Source: Symsagittifera roscoffensis (Eukaryota; Xenacoelomorpha; Acoela; Convolutidae). Taken from it: a stretch of 64,000 nucleotides of DNA. Positions 45,362-57,571 of this stretch are shown here, in pieces. Where the stretch lies: contig NC_087069.1 in NCBI RefSeq assembly GCF_963678635.1, positions 24,974,303-25,038,302 on the forward strand. Direction: 5' to 3'. Numbering within the stretch: position 1 is the first letter of the stretch; each line of letters opens with the position of its first letter. The position numbers and the translations under genes were made by a program. The notes under the pieces were generated by a model. It saw only the letters and a list, made by a program, of their open reading frames with translations, searched no databases and was not told where the DNA came from.

Positions 45362-45984
45362 GTTATTTATTTGGATTAACTCTTTAATATGCACTACAAA
45401 GCCAGAACTGTTACTTTTACGGTCAGTCACCATGATCTCTCTTTAAAATCACTAGCAAACTGTAATGCAAAAGTTGGTTAATATCAAACATCTTCTCGAA
45501 GTTTTTTGTTTTTTGTTCGTCACCTTTAATTGAGCGTTATTTTGAGCGTCATCTTCAAGAGTCTTTCGACTAAATTGATTAACGTAACAACTGAAAAAAT
45601 GTCGATTGAATTAGATAAAAATAAAAGAACGAGAGAATGAGATGAAGCATTCAAATTTACAAATTTGGAATTTTGCAAATTTGCATTCCTTGCTAAATTG
45701 GTTTTTACTCACCCAAAAAAAGTTTTAATTAATGTTTAGCTTCATATTTTTTGGAAGTCAAAAAGTATTTCGAAGAGGGTTTTACGTTTTAGCTCGATTG
45801 CTTTATTTGAAGGCTATTTCTGCTTTATCATTTTCTTAATGCGTTAAGAAACCGCCATGTTGAAACCAAAAGTAAAATTCAATAGAACAGGATGGTTCAA
45901 ACTTAAAATTAATGTAAAAAAATAGTGCCCAGAAGTAATCAAAGTGATCAACCTTAATAAAGTCACACCATCTCGCAATGAGTT

Positions 45985-46951
45985 TCCATGGATAAAAACG
46001 ATTATCATGGGTTTTCATAGTGTGTCTCCATAAAAATCTTAAAAAAATCAATTTTGATGAATTAACAGTCGATTATAAAAAAAATTAAAAAGAGATCACT
46101 TTAATCCATTATAATCGATTTAAATGGATTATAAAGGATTGTAATAGATTATAATGGTTTACAATACATTTTTATGATTAAGAGCCTGGACTTTCCAAAA
46201 CATTCAAAGTAAAAATTCAAAACTTGAGCGTGAAATCGCTAATTTGTGTTTTACATTTGCTACCGCAAAAAATTGAATTGTTTTCCAGTTTTTTTTGACT
46301 TACATTTACCGTAAAAATATGTAGAAAATACCGTAAACACGTACCCTTTTTCCTTTCCTCAACCCTTCCACCTACACCCACACACCTTTAAACCCCGTGT
46401 AGACCTTATAACAGTTTTCAACATCCCATCCACCCCACCCGATAGCAGTTTTCAAGATTAATCAAAAAATTGAAATGTTGAAAACACACCTTTAAACCTA
46501 TTGTCAAGCCCGCCTGCAGATCTTTACGCCGCCCAAACTTACGGGAGGGGGTGGCTGTGTGTGAGGGTACAGGGGTACAGTAGGTGGTGGGGTGAAAGTA
46601 GGTGGGGTGGGGGTAGGTGTTTGTGGTGGGTGGGGGTAGGTGGAGGTAGATGTGGGGGTGAGTAGGCGGTGGGAGAGGAGTTCTTAAACCCACTTGCATC
46701 TACTTAACTTTTACGAAACGATATCCAGCACACTTGCAACTCTTTCAAAGGTCCTTTATAATCCCCCAACAAGTACACGCCACCACTCCAATTTTTTTAA
46801 ATAATCCATTGAAATCCAATATAATCTATTATAATCCATCTATTATATCTGTTTGATTTAAAATCAATTATTTTTCCAAAAAAATCGAGTGTTTTAGAAT
46901 TTTATGGAGATAGACCCAAAATCCGTTATAATCGATACTTATCCATGAAAG
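45985..46951. mobile_element. Fold-back element of about 970 bp
   Basis: The left end (TTTCCATGGATAAAAACGATT, later TCTCCATAAAAATCT) is inverted at the right end (ATCGATACTTATCCATGAAA, with AGATTTTATGGAGA-like sequence before it). Inside, TAATCCATTATAATCGATTT-type motifs occur in opposite orientations on both sides. This looks like a non-autonomous DNA transposon; no coding sequence. Confidence 0.6.
46540..46680 (+). repeat. G-rich minisatellite inside the fold-back
   Basis: Units such as GGTGGGGGTAGGT recur many times, with numerous runs of three to five G on the plus strand. This could form G-quadruplexes. The Pro-rich frame on the opposite strand is a by-product. Confidence 0.8.
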
Positions 46952-46984
46952 CTGATGGCGCGTAACGTTAGGATATTCAGAGAA

Positions 46985-47378
46985 AGCTTCGAAGACGCCA
47001 TAGCTTACGAAATTGTCATAGACTTAAAAGCAAATGTTGTTTTCCAAGTTCAGCTAAATTAGAGCAACAATTGGCATATAGTGTTTTGTCTCCTTTGGTC
47101 AAACTGTTACAAAATGGTTCATGGAGCAATTTTTCTTTTAAAATATACTGACACTAAATAATTACGCGCTCGTTTTTTACCCTCCCTTTTTGTCAGATTG
47201 CTAAGGATATTGACATTCTAACATATTAGGCTCTACCAAAAAACTTGGCTTTGTATTTAACCAAGTGCAACTCTCATTAGCTGCTAGACGGTGAAAAGTA
47301 GTATCTACGGTAGTTGAATCCAAAGCTCCAGATTTAAAATGTTTCGACATTCACATTATGAATTTCCAGCTATCCCCT
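46985..47378. repeat. Host flank repeat, copy 1
   Basis: Contains ATAGCTTACGAAATTGTCAT, TCTAACATATTAGGCTC and GTAGTTGAATCCAAAGCTCC, all found in the same order at 52672-53025. It lies just before duplication copy B, so B is bracketed by direct copies of it. Confidence 0.85.
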
Positions 47379-48217
47379 TCCTGTGTTTTCAAGTCTTCTC
47401 CAAAAGTTTTTTGATACTTGTGGATGTCAGACTTTCGTCTCATGCCAATTCCTGCGTAAAAGTTGGTCTTTGGCAGAGTCTCATTTTAAAATTAAATATC
47501 TTCATCGTTTGCACGCATTTGATGTGTTTTCGAAATTTTGGTTAGTTTTTTTCGTTAATATAAGTTTTTGCTAATATCTCTTGTTTTCTTTCATTCGGTA
47601 ATTTTATTGAACATCCTCTATTCCCAAAGATTGAGTTTTATTCTAAAACCATATGCTGGTCAAGGTGCTATAACACTGTAACAATTAAGATATAAGTATT
47701 TTGATACCAGCAGTGTTGCTATTATGAATAAGCTATTGTATGAAAAAGATGGGTATTTTGGTAATAGCGAAGCGATATTATTCCGACTTTCGAAGAAAAT
47801 GTTATATTTATACTCGGTGTGGTTTTTTTCACTCAGTCAATTTTCACCGATCGAAATAAATATTTTCAACAAAAACTTTGTTTACCCCATATACCCCACT
47901 TCCTGAGTTCAAATGTAAAAAGACATTTTACCTCCGATAATTTTTTGTAAAGTTCTGGGGGTTTACAATTTGCCATGTTCTGGACTAAATTATCGAGCTT
48001 TGAAGAGTTTACTCATAATGCTGAGATCATAACGCGAATTATTTATGCGTGGCAAATTCATTCCAAATTGAATTTCGTATCTATTTCGTACGACTCAAAA
48101 TTACTCATTGATTTTGTCCAAAATGTATAGGTTTTCTGGGATTTCTTTTCCCTATGATATATATTAAGGGACAGTCGAAACATTCAAGGCTTTGCCCTGA
48201 TATACGAGCAGTCCTGT

Positions 48218-48744
48218 TGTTCCGACTTTCGATACGAAAATAACGGAATATTTGTGCTCGGGGTGGGTTTTTTTTCTTCAGACAAATTTCGGCTTTTTAA
48301 CTAGCCATTTTTGACAGAACTTTTTAATATCATTCGAAATGTATTGTTGTCATGAGCTCAAATTTTAAAAAATATTTCACCTGTGACCATTTTTTGTAAA
48401 GTTATGGGGGTTTAAAGATTGCCATTTTTGCCAATTTGGGACAATTAACGCGCGATATATTTCGCGCTATTAACGCGTAAGCGGAGAGTTAATCCGTCTT
48501 AAAAATTGTTCCAAATTGGTTGAAAGAAGCTTATTTGCCATAATTGATTTGTTACAAGGAGCGAAATCTATATTTTTGTACTTTATATGGCGTGTGGGGT
48601 GGTGATTTTCATGAAAAATTTCAAACTTTAGAAAAAAAATTTCATTTTGATTTATTAAATTTAATTTTTTAATGTTATTACTGCTCCATAAACCTTAAAA
48701 GGCAGTCGGAACATTCAGGACTTCGCCCTGATACGAGCAGCCTT
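48218..48744 (+). mobile_element. 0.5-kb hairpin-ended repeat, copy 2B
   Basis: Counterpart of 40666-41191 in duplication copy B, again placed head to tail behind a diverged member (47774-48216). Confidence 0.75.
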
Positions 48745-49530
48745 GTTCCAAATTAATTTTATTTCGCGTCGTGCATAATTTTGCTAGAAATTCTATATTT
48801 ATCAAATGAGTAATGCAGAAATTCGGTATAACGAATTTATGGCCTTCTAGATATCTAAACCTAATTTTTCTCAAACTGCAGAACGATTCCCTTACCACCC
48901 TCACCCTTCAACGTTTGCCCTTTTGTCCCGCCCCCATTATAATGAATCACGGCACCATCACCATAACCAACACCCCCGCCTTGTAGCTCATGACCCCCTC
49001 TTCCTCTCAAACGTTTTAACAGACTTCTTCTGATCAGTAAGCATTTTCAAATCTGGTTACATAAATACTTGCATGTATACATGCAAACGTTCCAATTTCA
49101 ATTCTTACTCAAATTCTACTCAATTCTTCCAGTTCTACTCAAATTACTGAATAAATGGTTAAAAGCAACAAAACTGAGTAATATAAAATGAGTGAAAAAA
49201 AGTTTCACAGAAAAACAATTAAAATTGAATAACAGTTAAACAGCTTTTTGTGCGTTGAAGTTCGCATTTCAATAAGTGAAAAAAAAGCTTTTTTTTTGTC
49301 TTCATCAAAGAAAAATTTAAGACTAATCGATTTAATTTGCAATGGATTTTAAGTTTTTGTTAATTAATAGTAAATTAATTCGTGTTTAATTGATTATAAC
49401 CAAATGCAAATTATAACAAAGTAGACAGTGACAAAAAAACTCACTATTAATGGATTTTTATCAATGGAACTCCGGGGTATACATTAAATACATAACCTAG
49501 ATCAATACCATTTAAAAAACTAGAATTTTA

Positions 49531-50850
49531 CCCAGTTTCAATGAAAACAGAATTTTACGAGTTGACCTCCATAGACCGAACATGGTAGTCGAAAAGTTCC
49601 ATACACTTAGTTTATGGAAAACTGCCTTCAGACAGAGTGAGTTTAAGCGAACTCTAAATTTATTTCTCTATTGTGTTGGTATTGAAATTTGTGCCTCTCT
49701 ATAGAAAGACCAAAAAATGCTAATCATGCTACTCATAACCAAATGCTATCCATATATGGAAATTGCATGATGAGGGTTTTTTTTTAAAAAGTCCCGAACA
49801 TGTAGTTCAACTGCTAGAAAAAGAGTTAAGCGTTTTTGGTTGCTCCAACTAAAAAAGTTGATTAAAATGATTTTTGTTCCGACTTTCGATACGAAAGTAA
49901 CGGAATATTTGTGCTCGGGGTGGGTTTTTTTTTCTTCAGACAAATTTCGACTTTTTAACTAGCCATTTTCGACGGCAATTGTTTATATCATTCAAAAGGT
50001 ATTGTTGTCCTGAGCTTAAATTTGAAAAGATATTTCACCTGTGATCATTTTTCGTAAAGTTATGAGGGTTTAAAGATTGCCATTTTGGCCATTTTGACCA
50101 ATTTTGACCAATCTTTCCAAATTGGTTGAAGGAAGCGTATTTGCCATAATTGATTTGTCACAAGGAACGAAATTTATACTTTTTTTGTACTTTATATGGC
50201 GTTTGGGGGGATGATTTTTATTTAAAAAAATTCAAATTTTAGAAAAATAAATTTGAATTTTATTTTATTTCATTTAATTTTTTCAAGTTAATACTGCTCC
50301 ATAAACCTTAAAAGGCAGTCGGAACATTCAGGGCTTCGCCCTGATACGAGCAATCTTATTTTGTTTTGAAAAAAGCTAGTCATACAGTTTCCATTTATGA
50401 GAATTGTATGACAAACATTTTCATGAAAAAAAAAATGAAAAAAATCCCAAAAAATTTGATTCGTCAAATGGTAATTCAACGCTCAATTCTCGAGTTTGAT
50501 GTAAATTGTTTGCACTGACTCGTTTGTTGTCTTTCTCAGACATTCTCAAAAAAACTTTTTCGAGAAACTCAGATTTTTCTGCTCTTTTTAGAGAATGCTC
50601 ATTGTTTCGGATGAGCATTAAAGTAGTTTTAACCTCATTGCTGCATTTAAAATTGATTAAAAAAAGCTAATCATAATATGAAAAAAAAAACTTAACTTCA
50701 CAATTCCCGTATATGGAAAAAAAATAGTTTTACAGCTTGTATATAAACTTCCATATAAACTTCCCTAATCATAGACCATTCATGCAATTACGTACTTATG
50801 GAATTATATGGAAAGTATATGACTAGCATATTTCCATAATTGAAACTGGG
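49531..50850. mobile_element. CCCAGTTTCAAT fold-back, copy B with nested insertion
   Basis: Same ends as 42013-42894. It is longer because the 0.48-kb repeat at 49875 sits inside it. Confidence 0.6.
49875..50357 (+). mobile_element. 0.5-kb hairpin-ended repeat, insertion private to copy B
   Basis: Copy A at about 42384 reads straight through (AAAAAGTTGATTATTATGACTT then GGTTTTGAAAAAAGC), while copy B has the element between these sequences. It therefore inserted after the duplication, or was lost from A. It lacks the central CGCGCGATATA part. The flanks are T-rich with no clear long target duplication. Confidence 0.8.
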
Positions 50851-51382
50851 TGGATAGCAATTTTGGTCAACTCGGGTTTCCTAAGACAATATTTCATTAA
50901 GAAAATTAATTAAAATGGGACCTACACTATACGAGATTTCTGTTTTCTTGATAAAAATCATCTCTGTAAAAACCTTCAAAAATGGCTCGGTTTTTGAGTT
51001 GATTGGATTAATTTTTTCTTAAGCGTTTTTTGCAAATAGTTCGATTTCCCAAGTTTTCACCTGAAAAAACAAGATCGATCACTAGGTTTTGAAGTGGTGA
51101 AATGGATTTTTACATTTCAATTGATATATTTTTTTCAAGATTACTTGATTTTTACTTCAATGTAAAAAAACGACATCTGTTTTTGGTAGCCATGAACAAT
51201 GTTGAACAGCGTTTTTTTTTAAGTCTTTAAAACATGAACCTCAAAAACTCCACAATTTCGTTCTTCTCTCATCTCAACTCTCATATGTCAACTTTTCGCC
51301 AGTTGATTGTTACTCATAAATATTTCAATGCTTTTGTTTGTTTCACATATGGAAAAAAATCGGAGAATTGTTTCTAGGCTTT

Positions 51383-51606
51383 CCCGAGTCGAGCTTTTTC
51401 ACCTAGTTTGAAGCAAGATTTGAGCGGTTTGAGCGGTTTTTTTAGACAGAGAGCGGTTTGAGCAGTTTTTGAACGGTTTTGAGCGGCTCCTCCAAAAAAA
51501 ACCGCCCAAACCGCCCAAACCGCTCAAACCGCTCAAATCTTGCTGAAAAACCGCTCAAACCGCTCATATCTTGAGCGGTTTTTGAGCGGGATCTCGACCC
51601 GGGTTG
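51383..51606. mobile_element. Small fold-back built from GAGCGGTTT units
   Basis: The ends CCCGAGTCGAG and CTCGACCCGGG are inverted. Between them, several GAGCGGTTT units are followed by several AAACCGCTC units, giving a long near-perfect hairpin. Copy A at about 43405 lacks it (AGGCTCATTATTTTCAG), so it is a real insertion into copy B. Confidence 0.8.
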
Positions 51607-51696
51607 TTTTCAGTTTTGCGGCTCGCAATTATGAGATTGTTTTTAGAGACTTAACAACATTTACGCGTTTTTGTAATAATTGGTTGATCTTTGCAG

Positions 51697-52339
51697 GAAG
51701 TGAGCATCGGATCGAAGCAGCTCGAATCTTTTTGGTGTTGGATCATTTCACCTTAATTCTGCTGTGTATTCATATTGTCTGCGTGTTCATTAGTAAGGAG
51801 AAACAAAACTCCATTCTAATAGCACTCTCTATTCTTCTGTATTCTTGTCATGGTACGTACCTATTTACTTAAATTCAAAGGTATCAATTTATCCTGAAAA
51901 AAAACTTGATTGTTCGAACTATACTTTTCATTCATCAATTTAATCAATACTTGTAATAAAATTTGCGATGACAAGAAAATTTATTATCTACAAACTGAAA
52001 AGCTAGTTTTCCCCGAGTTCATTCAAAATATCAATTTTTTCTTTTAAATACTAATTGATAATCTCCTTTTGCTTCTGACACAATATGCCACAATATGCCA
52101 TTCGATAAAAATTATGTTGCGAGCGTTTAGTGGTTTTTGACCACAAGGGTCAAATGAAGTTTAATGTTTCAGCGGCTTTTGATTTGGCCATGTGTTCCCT
52201 TGCAGCCCAGGCGTTCAAAGAACATGGATATCTCGCTTGGGGAATGTATATGCCTTGGTTTGGTTGTTCAATCTCCATTTTGTACATCCCTGCTGCTATT
52301 TTCATGTTTGTAAGACAAATGAAAACTGAAAAAGAATGA
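51697..52339 (+). CDS. Membrane protein gene, last two exons, copy B
   Basis: Exons 51697-51852 and 52173-52339 have the same splice sites and phase as copy A. Differences in the exons are about a dozen bases, many silent, with conservative changes such as Val to Ala. A one-base deletion near the end replaces the last residues, so the C-terminus is longer (RQMKTEKE against RQKEN). The upstream exons needed for a whole protein are not visible before the duplicated segment, so copy B may be a partial gene. Confidence 0.65.
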
Positions 52340-52368
52340 AACCTTTAGAATCGAACGAACAAACTTTT

Positions 52369-52671
52369 GTAAAAAAAATTATATTAGTGATAAAACTATC
52401 TCTATAAAACATTTCTAACTAACCAATCATATTCCATCACTAACATTGACACGTATTTGTAAAAGATGAAGCGACTTGTAGTTTTACCACCAGAACAACT
52501 TGAATAAATCTTAGACTCCGGTTGTTCTCCTTCTGGATAAACTCCAAGAGCTAACTCATAAATACCTGTTTACTCTAGATCTTTTGAGACTAGATATAAG
52601 ACTAAGATTAAGATTGGTATTAGACTAAGAAGTTGCACGAATCTATCCGGCCGAAAATGAGATAGAGCTTA
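52369..52671 (+). mobile_element. Solo or partial LTR of a related gypsy element
   Basis: It resembles the LTR at 31123-31501 (TTGTAAAAGATGAAGCGACTTG, TTTACTCTAGATC, AGAAGTTGCACGAATCTATC) but is diverged, and it lacks the last 80 bp (from GCGTGACGAGCAG). Host sequence at both sides matches other copies of the flank, so the boundaries are good. No internal sequence remains. Confidence 0.75.
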
Positions 52672-53025
52672 CGAAACTGTCATAGGCTTGAAAGCAAATG
52701 GGTTTTTCCAAATTCAGCTAAAATAGAGCAGCAATTATCATATAGTGTTTAGCGTCTTTTGGTCAAACTGTAAAAAAATGGTTTATGGAGCAATTTTTCT
52801 TTTAAATTATACTGACCATACGCTAAGGATATTGACATTCTAACATATTAGGCTCCTCCAAAAAACTTGGTTTTGTATTTAACCAAGTGCTACTCCCATT
52901 AGCTGTCAAAACGATAAGAAGAGGCGAAGAGTAATATCTACGGTAGTTGAATCCAAAGCTCCAGACTCAAAATGTTTCGACTTTCATCTTAGGAATTTCC
53001 AGCTACCCCCTCCCTAAAATCGGAG
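52672..53025. repeat. Host flank repeat, copy 2
   Basis: Second copy of 46985-47378, about 5.7 kb away, directly after the LTR remnant. Confidence 0.85.
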
Positions 53026-53393
53026 AGTGTATCGGCCGCCTGGAATCAACTTTTGTTTTTTTTTAGTATGGGCTGGGACATATTTTCTACTAGGAAAAGT
53101 TACTTCAATAATTCAATAATTAAATATTCAGAAAATAAATATCACTTCATAATTCCGAAAATCTACAAAATTTAAAAAAAAAGTATGATAAAAGGTAAAG
53201 AATAGTGGAACAGATTATATGCAGCAGCCAATCAACCGTCTAATTGATCATTTTTTCATGATAACGTAAGAACCAAACAGACAATAATGTAGTCGGAAAT
53301 TCCGCCTACATTTTAAAAATTCCAGCAATGCGCCACTTAAATTTTGATATGCAATGAAATCAGAGATTAATTTCGCAAAACTGAAACAATGCC

Positions 53394-55613
53394 GATTGTC
53401 AGGTTTTTATCATCCTGAGCCCTGCCTGATGGATTGGTTGTTGAACACTTATCATAATACAATTAATTGGTTCAATTAATTGGAGCAATTAATTGGAACA
53501 ATTAATTGGTTTTCAATTATCAAAAAACTAGCTGGAAAGATGTTGTATTCAGTAAAAAAACCTAAGTTTTTAGTGTGTTTCCGTTCCATATTTAAGAAAC
53601 TTGTGCATTGTTTGAAACACTGTTGCATTATTTAAATAATGCGCTAGTGCTAGTGCAATGTTTACAATTGGTAACAGTGTTTCAAGTAATGCACTAGCTT
53701 TTAAAATGAGAAATTGAAACACTGAAGCTAGAAATATAACAATAGTGCTGATCATAACAAAATCAATGAAATACAGAGATAAAATTATTTGTTTGCACAG
53801 AAAAATAAAAAATGCATTTTTAGTAGATAAACAAAAGCTATGCTAGTGATCAAAAGTGTACTCAATTTCAATATTTTACTCTGCAAGTTGCTTAATTGCC
53901 AATATTTTCATCGACGAATTGAAACTGAACAGAACTACCCTTGCTGAAAGTCTAAAATTTTGATTTGATTCACTTATCAGTTCGTTTGAAAAGGCAAATT
54001 TTCACCATTGGAATCCTTTAGTGTAAATAATGCATCGACAAAAAAGTTTTTTTTGAAGGTGTGATATTATAAGAACCAACAGAGCTGAGGAAAAATGTCA
54101 TAATCAACAGCGCAGTTTTCTCGCTTAAAGTATTTCACAACGAATGATCAAGTTCGTCTACTCCAACTAATCCAAAAAAATTTTTCACCTCCATACAGGA
54201 AAAACCTACTACAAATAGCAAAAACTGGCTTTTTCAGACAGGAAAAAACCAGGCGCGTTTAATTTTGTCCGGTAGTGTAAATAGCGCATCGAACACTTTT
54301 GTGACACAAATCGCGACTTTGAACTCATTTCGAAATGCAATATAAGTTGTTGCTTATCTGGTATAAAGCACAAAAAAAGAGAGAACATTATGCGAACGTT
54401 GGAAAAAGTTTCCGTGCCAGCACAAATTGTACTTTCTATTCTGTTTGTTTGATTGTTCAAACAAATATGTCTGATGTAATACATAAGCAACAGCTATATA
54501 TTGCCTTGAGACCCGCAGTGTCGAGATGTTAAAAAAATTCGAGATGCAATTTAAGCTGTTGCTCATCTGGTTTAAAACAATTGATAACAAATGGAGCAAA
54601 AATACAAATTTGAAACAATTTAAACGCTAACACGCAATTGTTTCTTCCTAATTTGATTTGGTTGATTGTTCTACACTAGTGGACAAAATTAGGCGCAAAT
54701 TCAGGTTTTTATCTTCTTAAATACAGTTTTTTGATGTCCATTTTGGACAGTATTTCATTCAAAATTCATTAAAAATTTTACATTGACCGAGAGCAAATGA
54801 TCAAAGCTACCTTCTATGAAACTATCAACATTTAGTTTTAATAATTTTTAATGTAATCCTGGTGTGAAAACACCAGTTATCCGCATCTGCACTAAGTTTT
54901 GCACCGTAGTGATTTATTTCTCAAATTAGCGGAGTAAAACAATGATTCATGCAATGTGAAACAATCTCAGCGAGAAAATGGAAACAACCAGTGTAAAAAA
55001 TTTACCAAATTTGGACGCTGCTTACTTTTCCACGCATAGTAAAAATCTTATTGCAAATGAGGAAAACTGGCATTTTCAGACCCATGTTAGATTGGAAAGT
55101 CTTTAAAACTATCATTTGATAGTTTCTTAAAAGATAGCTCCGATCATTTGCTCTTGGTCTATGTAAAAATTTTTATGAAGTTCAAAGTAACTTTTATCAA
55201 GACTGGACATTGAAAACAGGCGTGTTAGAGAATAAAAACCTGAGTTTGCGCTTATTTTTGTCCACTAGTGTACGAAATACATTGCTTGCTTTAGTTTTTC
55301 AATTTCTGATTTGAAGAGCAAGTGCATTATTTGAAACACTGTTGCATTACTTAATTATTGTACTAGTACTAGCGCAATATTTAAGTATTGCTCTAGTGTT
55401 TCAAATAATGCACAAGTTTCTCAATTAAAGAACGGAGACACACTGAAAACGTAGGTTTTGTTTCTGAAAAAAAACGTCTTTCCAGCTAGTATTATGATAA
55501 TTAAGAACAATTAACTGTGATAATTAATTGTTCCAATTAATTGAGCTAATTTATTATGATAAGTGTTCAACAACCAATCCATCAGACAGGGCACAGTTGC
55601 TGATAAAAACCTG
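53394..55613. mobile_element. 2.2-kb element with long terminal inverted repeats
   Basis: The left arm of about 330 bp (TGATGGATTGGTTGTTGAACA near 53428, then AATTAATTGG repeats, then GTTTGAAACACTGTTGCATT) returns in reverse order and orientation at 55290-55613. The inner part has no supported ORF but holds a second element (54674-55270) and a direct repeat near 54330 and 54540. It is of the fold-back type, without a recognisable transposase. Confidence 0.8.
54674..55270. mobile_element. 597-bp Tc1/mariner-type MITE with TA duplication
   Basis: Ends CACTAGTGGACAAAA and its inverse TTTTGTCCACTAGTG are flanked by TA at 54672-54673 and 55271-55272. TA target duplication is the hallmark of Tc1/mariner. 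The inverted similarity extends inward (GCGCAAATTCAGGTTTTTAT against ATAAAAACCTGAGTTTGCGC). No transposase, hence non-autonomous. Nested in the 2.2-kb element. Confidence 0.85.
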
Positions 55614-55700
55614 ACAGATGTATTTATTTCTCCGTGACGAAATCAACATCACCATAATAAACTCACTACCTCTATTTTGAATATCAAGGTTGAATATCTT

Positions 55701-57041
55701 TTCTATCACGTGGTATTCAACTTCCTCTGACCGTCGCAGATCAAGTTTGGCCTATTTTGATGCCCTTGAGCATATAACCTATGCTCTGATTAGTTCGGAT
55801 ACAACTTCTCAACCCAACTCTGTTACAATTTGAATGTATTGAGTAACAGTAGGTATGTGTTGAGCTATACATCAAATGAAAAAAAAATTCCTATCTTTTT
55901 AAATGAGTTTTGAAAAAGTTTGTAAATTGTGTTATATGGTATGCAATTTGGAAGCGTGATAGCTCCCTTGAGAATAAAAAACACCTAAAAATAAAACATT
56001 GTTTCTTTTAATGGCAGTATTTATTGGTGGACGACTCTGTGAACCCAACCTACTTGACTCTAACGTCATCCTAAACATAACAAAAACAAATAAAAAAACT
56101 GCAGTCGATGATTTGCGCCCAAGATTTGCGTTTGTATATGAATTCATGAAATTGATTGAATGATTGAACTGACAAAACTACCTGCACAAACTGCAGTAAG
56201 TTGTGTAATTTTAGAGTGAAGTTGGGGAAACTTGAAAACCGTTCGCTGATCAAGAAAAAAAACGTTTTTCATTTTATTTCTTTTTTGATATATAAGGATC
56301 ATCCTGGAGTGATTAAAATAAGGTAAGAACGTTACCAGATTGCATAATAATCATATTCCTTGAAGAATATTCTCTGTGCTTCTTGTCTATATTTTTTGAT
56401 TAGATCATAACACAAATTCTGGTTTTACAACTTAACTGGTTAAGTGATTTTAAAGCTACAAAATCATCATCTTTTGGTCAATTCAAACATGATCAGAGAT
56501 CTTTAATGAAGACTGAACTAGTTAAAATGCGATACTTTGTTCTAAGGTCCTCAACGCCTCACAACATTTTTGTGACAACTCAATTTTCATCACAAATAAA
56601 ACAGAAGCTTGCCGCTGAACGCATTTCAAATAAAAGATTTCAACAACCAATCCATCAGACAGAGCTCAGTTGATTATGAAAAACTTGACAGATGCATATA
56701 TTGTTCCGTGACAAAATCAACATCTCCATAATAAACTCCTTAACTCTATTTTTCAATTTCAAGGTTTCCATATTATGCAAACTGACAATTTTTCAAGAAT
56801 TTCTTGGCCTATTTTTCCCTACTCGTTCGCAAAACTTATTTTCTTGACGACGTTTTCATCAAGCCAGCTTTTAAAAATTTTTAAACAACCTGTAATTTTT
56901 TGAGTCAAAAGTAGAATAAATGATTCATATTAGCATAAAACAAACTCATTTATAAAAGTTATTGGTCTATTTTTATTAGAATAGTATTCTATCTAATTTC
57001 ATAGTTATTGTTCTATAATAGTCATCGTTGTATTCTTTATT
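55701..57041. other. Intergenic apart from the partial repeat
   Basis: No supported gene. The short frames on the minus strand near 55932-56253 overlap each other and have no splice or domain support. Confidence 0.45.
56640..56770 (+). repeat. Partial copy of the fold-back right end
   Basis: CAACAACCAATCCATCAGAC to ATTTCAAGGTT repeats 55568-55700 with substitutions, so a piece of that element plus adjoining sequence occurs twice in 1.1 kb. Confidence 0.8.
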
Positions 57042-57571
57042 GTTCCGACTTTTGATACGAAAGTAACGGAATATTTGTGCTCGGGGTGGGGTTTTTTTTT
57101 TCTTCAGACAAATTTCGACTTTTTAACTAGCCATTTTCGACGGATTTTTTTAAATCATTCAAGAGGTATTGTTGTCCTGAGCTTACATTTGAAAAGGTAT
57201 TTCACCTGTGATCATTTTTCGTAATGTTATGAGGGTTTAAAGATTGCCATTTTGACCAATTTGGGACAATTAATGCGCGATATAACTCGCGCTATTAACG
57301 CGTAAGCGGAGGATTAATCCGTCTTAGAAATCTTTCCAAATTGGTTGAAGGAAGCTTATTTGCCATATTGATTTGTTACAAGGAACGAAATCTATCCTTT
57401 TGTAGTTTATATGGCGTGTGGGGGGATGATTTTCATTAAAAAAAAAATCAAATTTTAGAAAAAAGTTTCATTTTGTTTTTTTTTCATTTAATTTTTTCTA
57501 TTTAATACTGCTCCATAAACCTTAAAAGCCAGTCGGAACCTTCAGGGCTTCGCCCTGATACGAGCAGTCTG
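57042..57571 (+). mobile_element. 0.5-kb hairpin-ended repeat, copy 5
   Basis: Standard 5' start and CAGGGC-TTC-GCCCTG hairpin; some decay in the central palindrome (ATATAACTCGCGC). Confidence 0.75.

Larger units (their letters stand above)
47379..52368. repeat. Host segmental duplication, copy B
   Basis: Collinear with copy A but carrying additional insertions: a 0.48-kb repeat at 49875 and a GAGCGGTTT fold-back at 51383. It ends where a solo LTR has inserted. Copy A thus gives the empty site for each insertion. Confidence 0.9.

Noticed and set aside
46418-46699. Pro/His-rich 93-codon minus-strand frame
   Set aside because: Complement of the G-rich minisatellite; no coding support.
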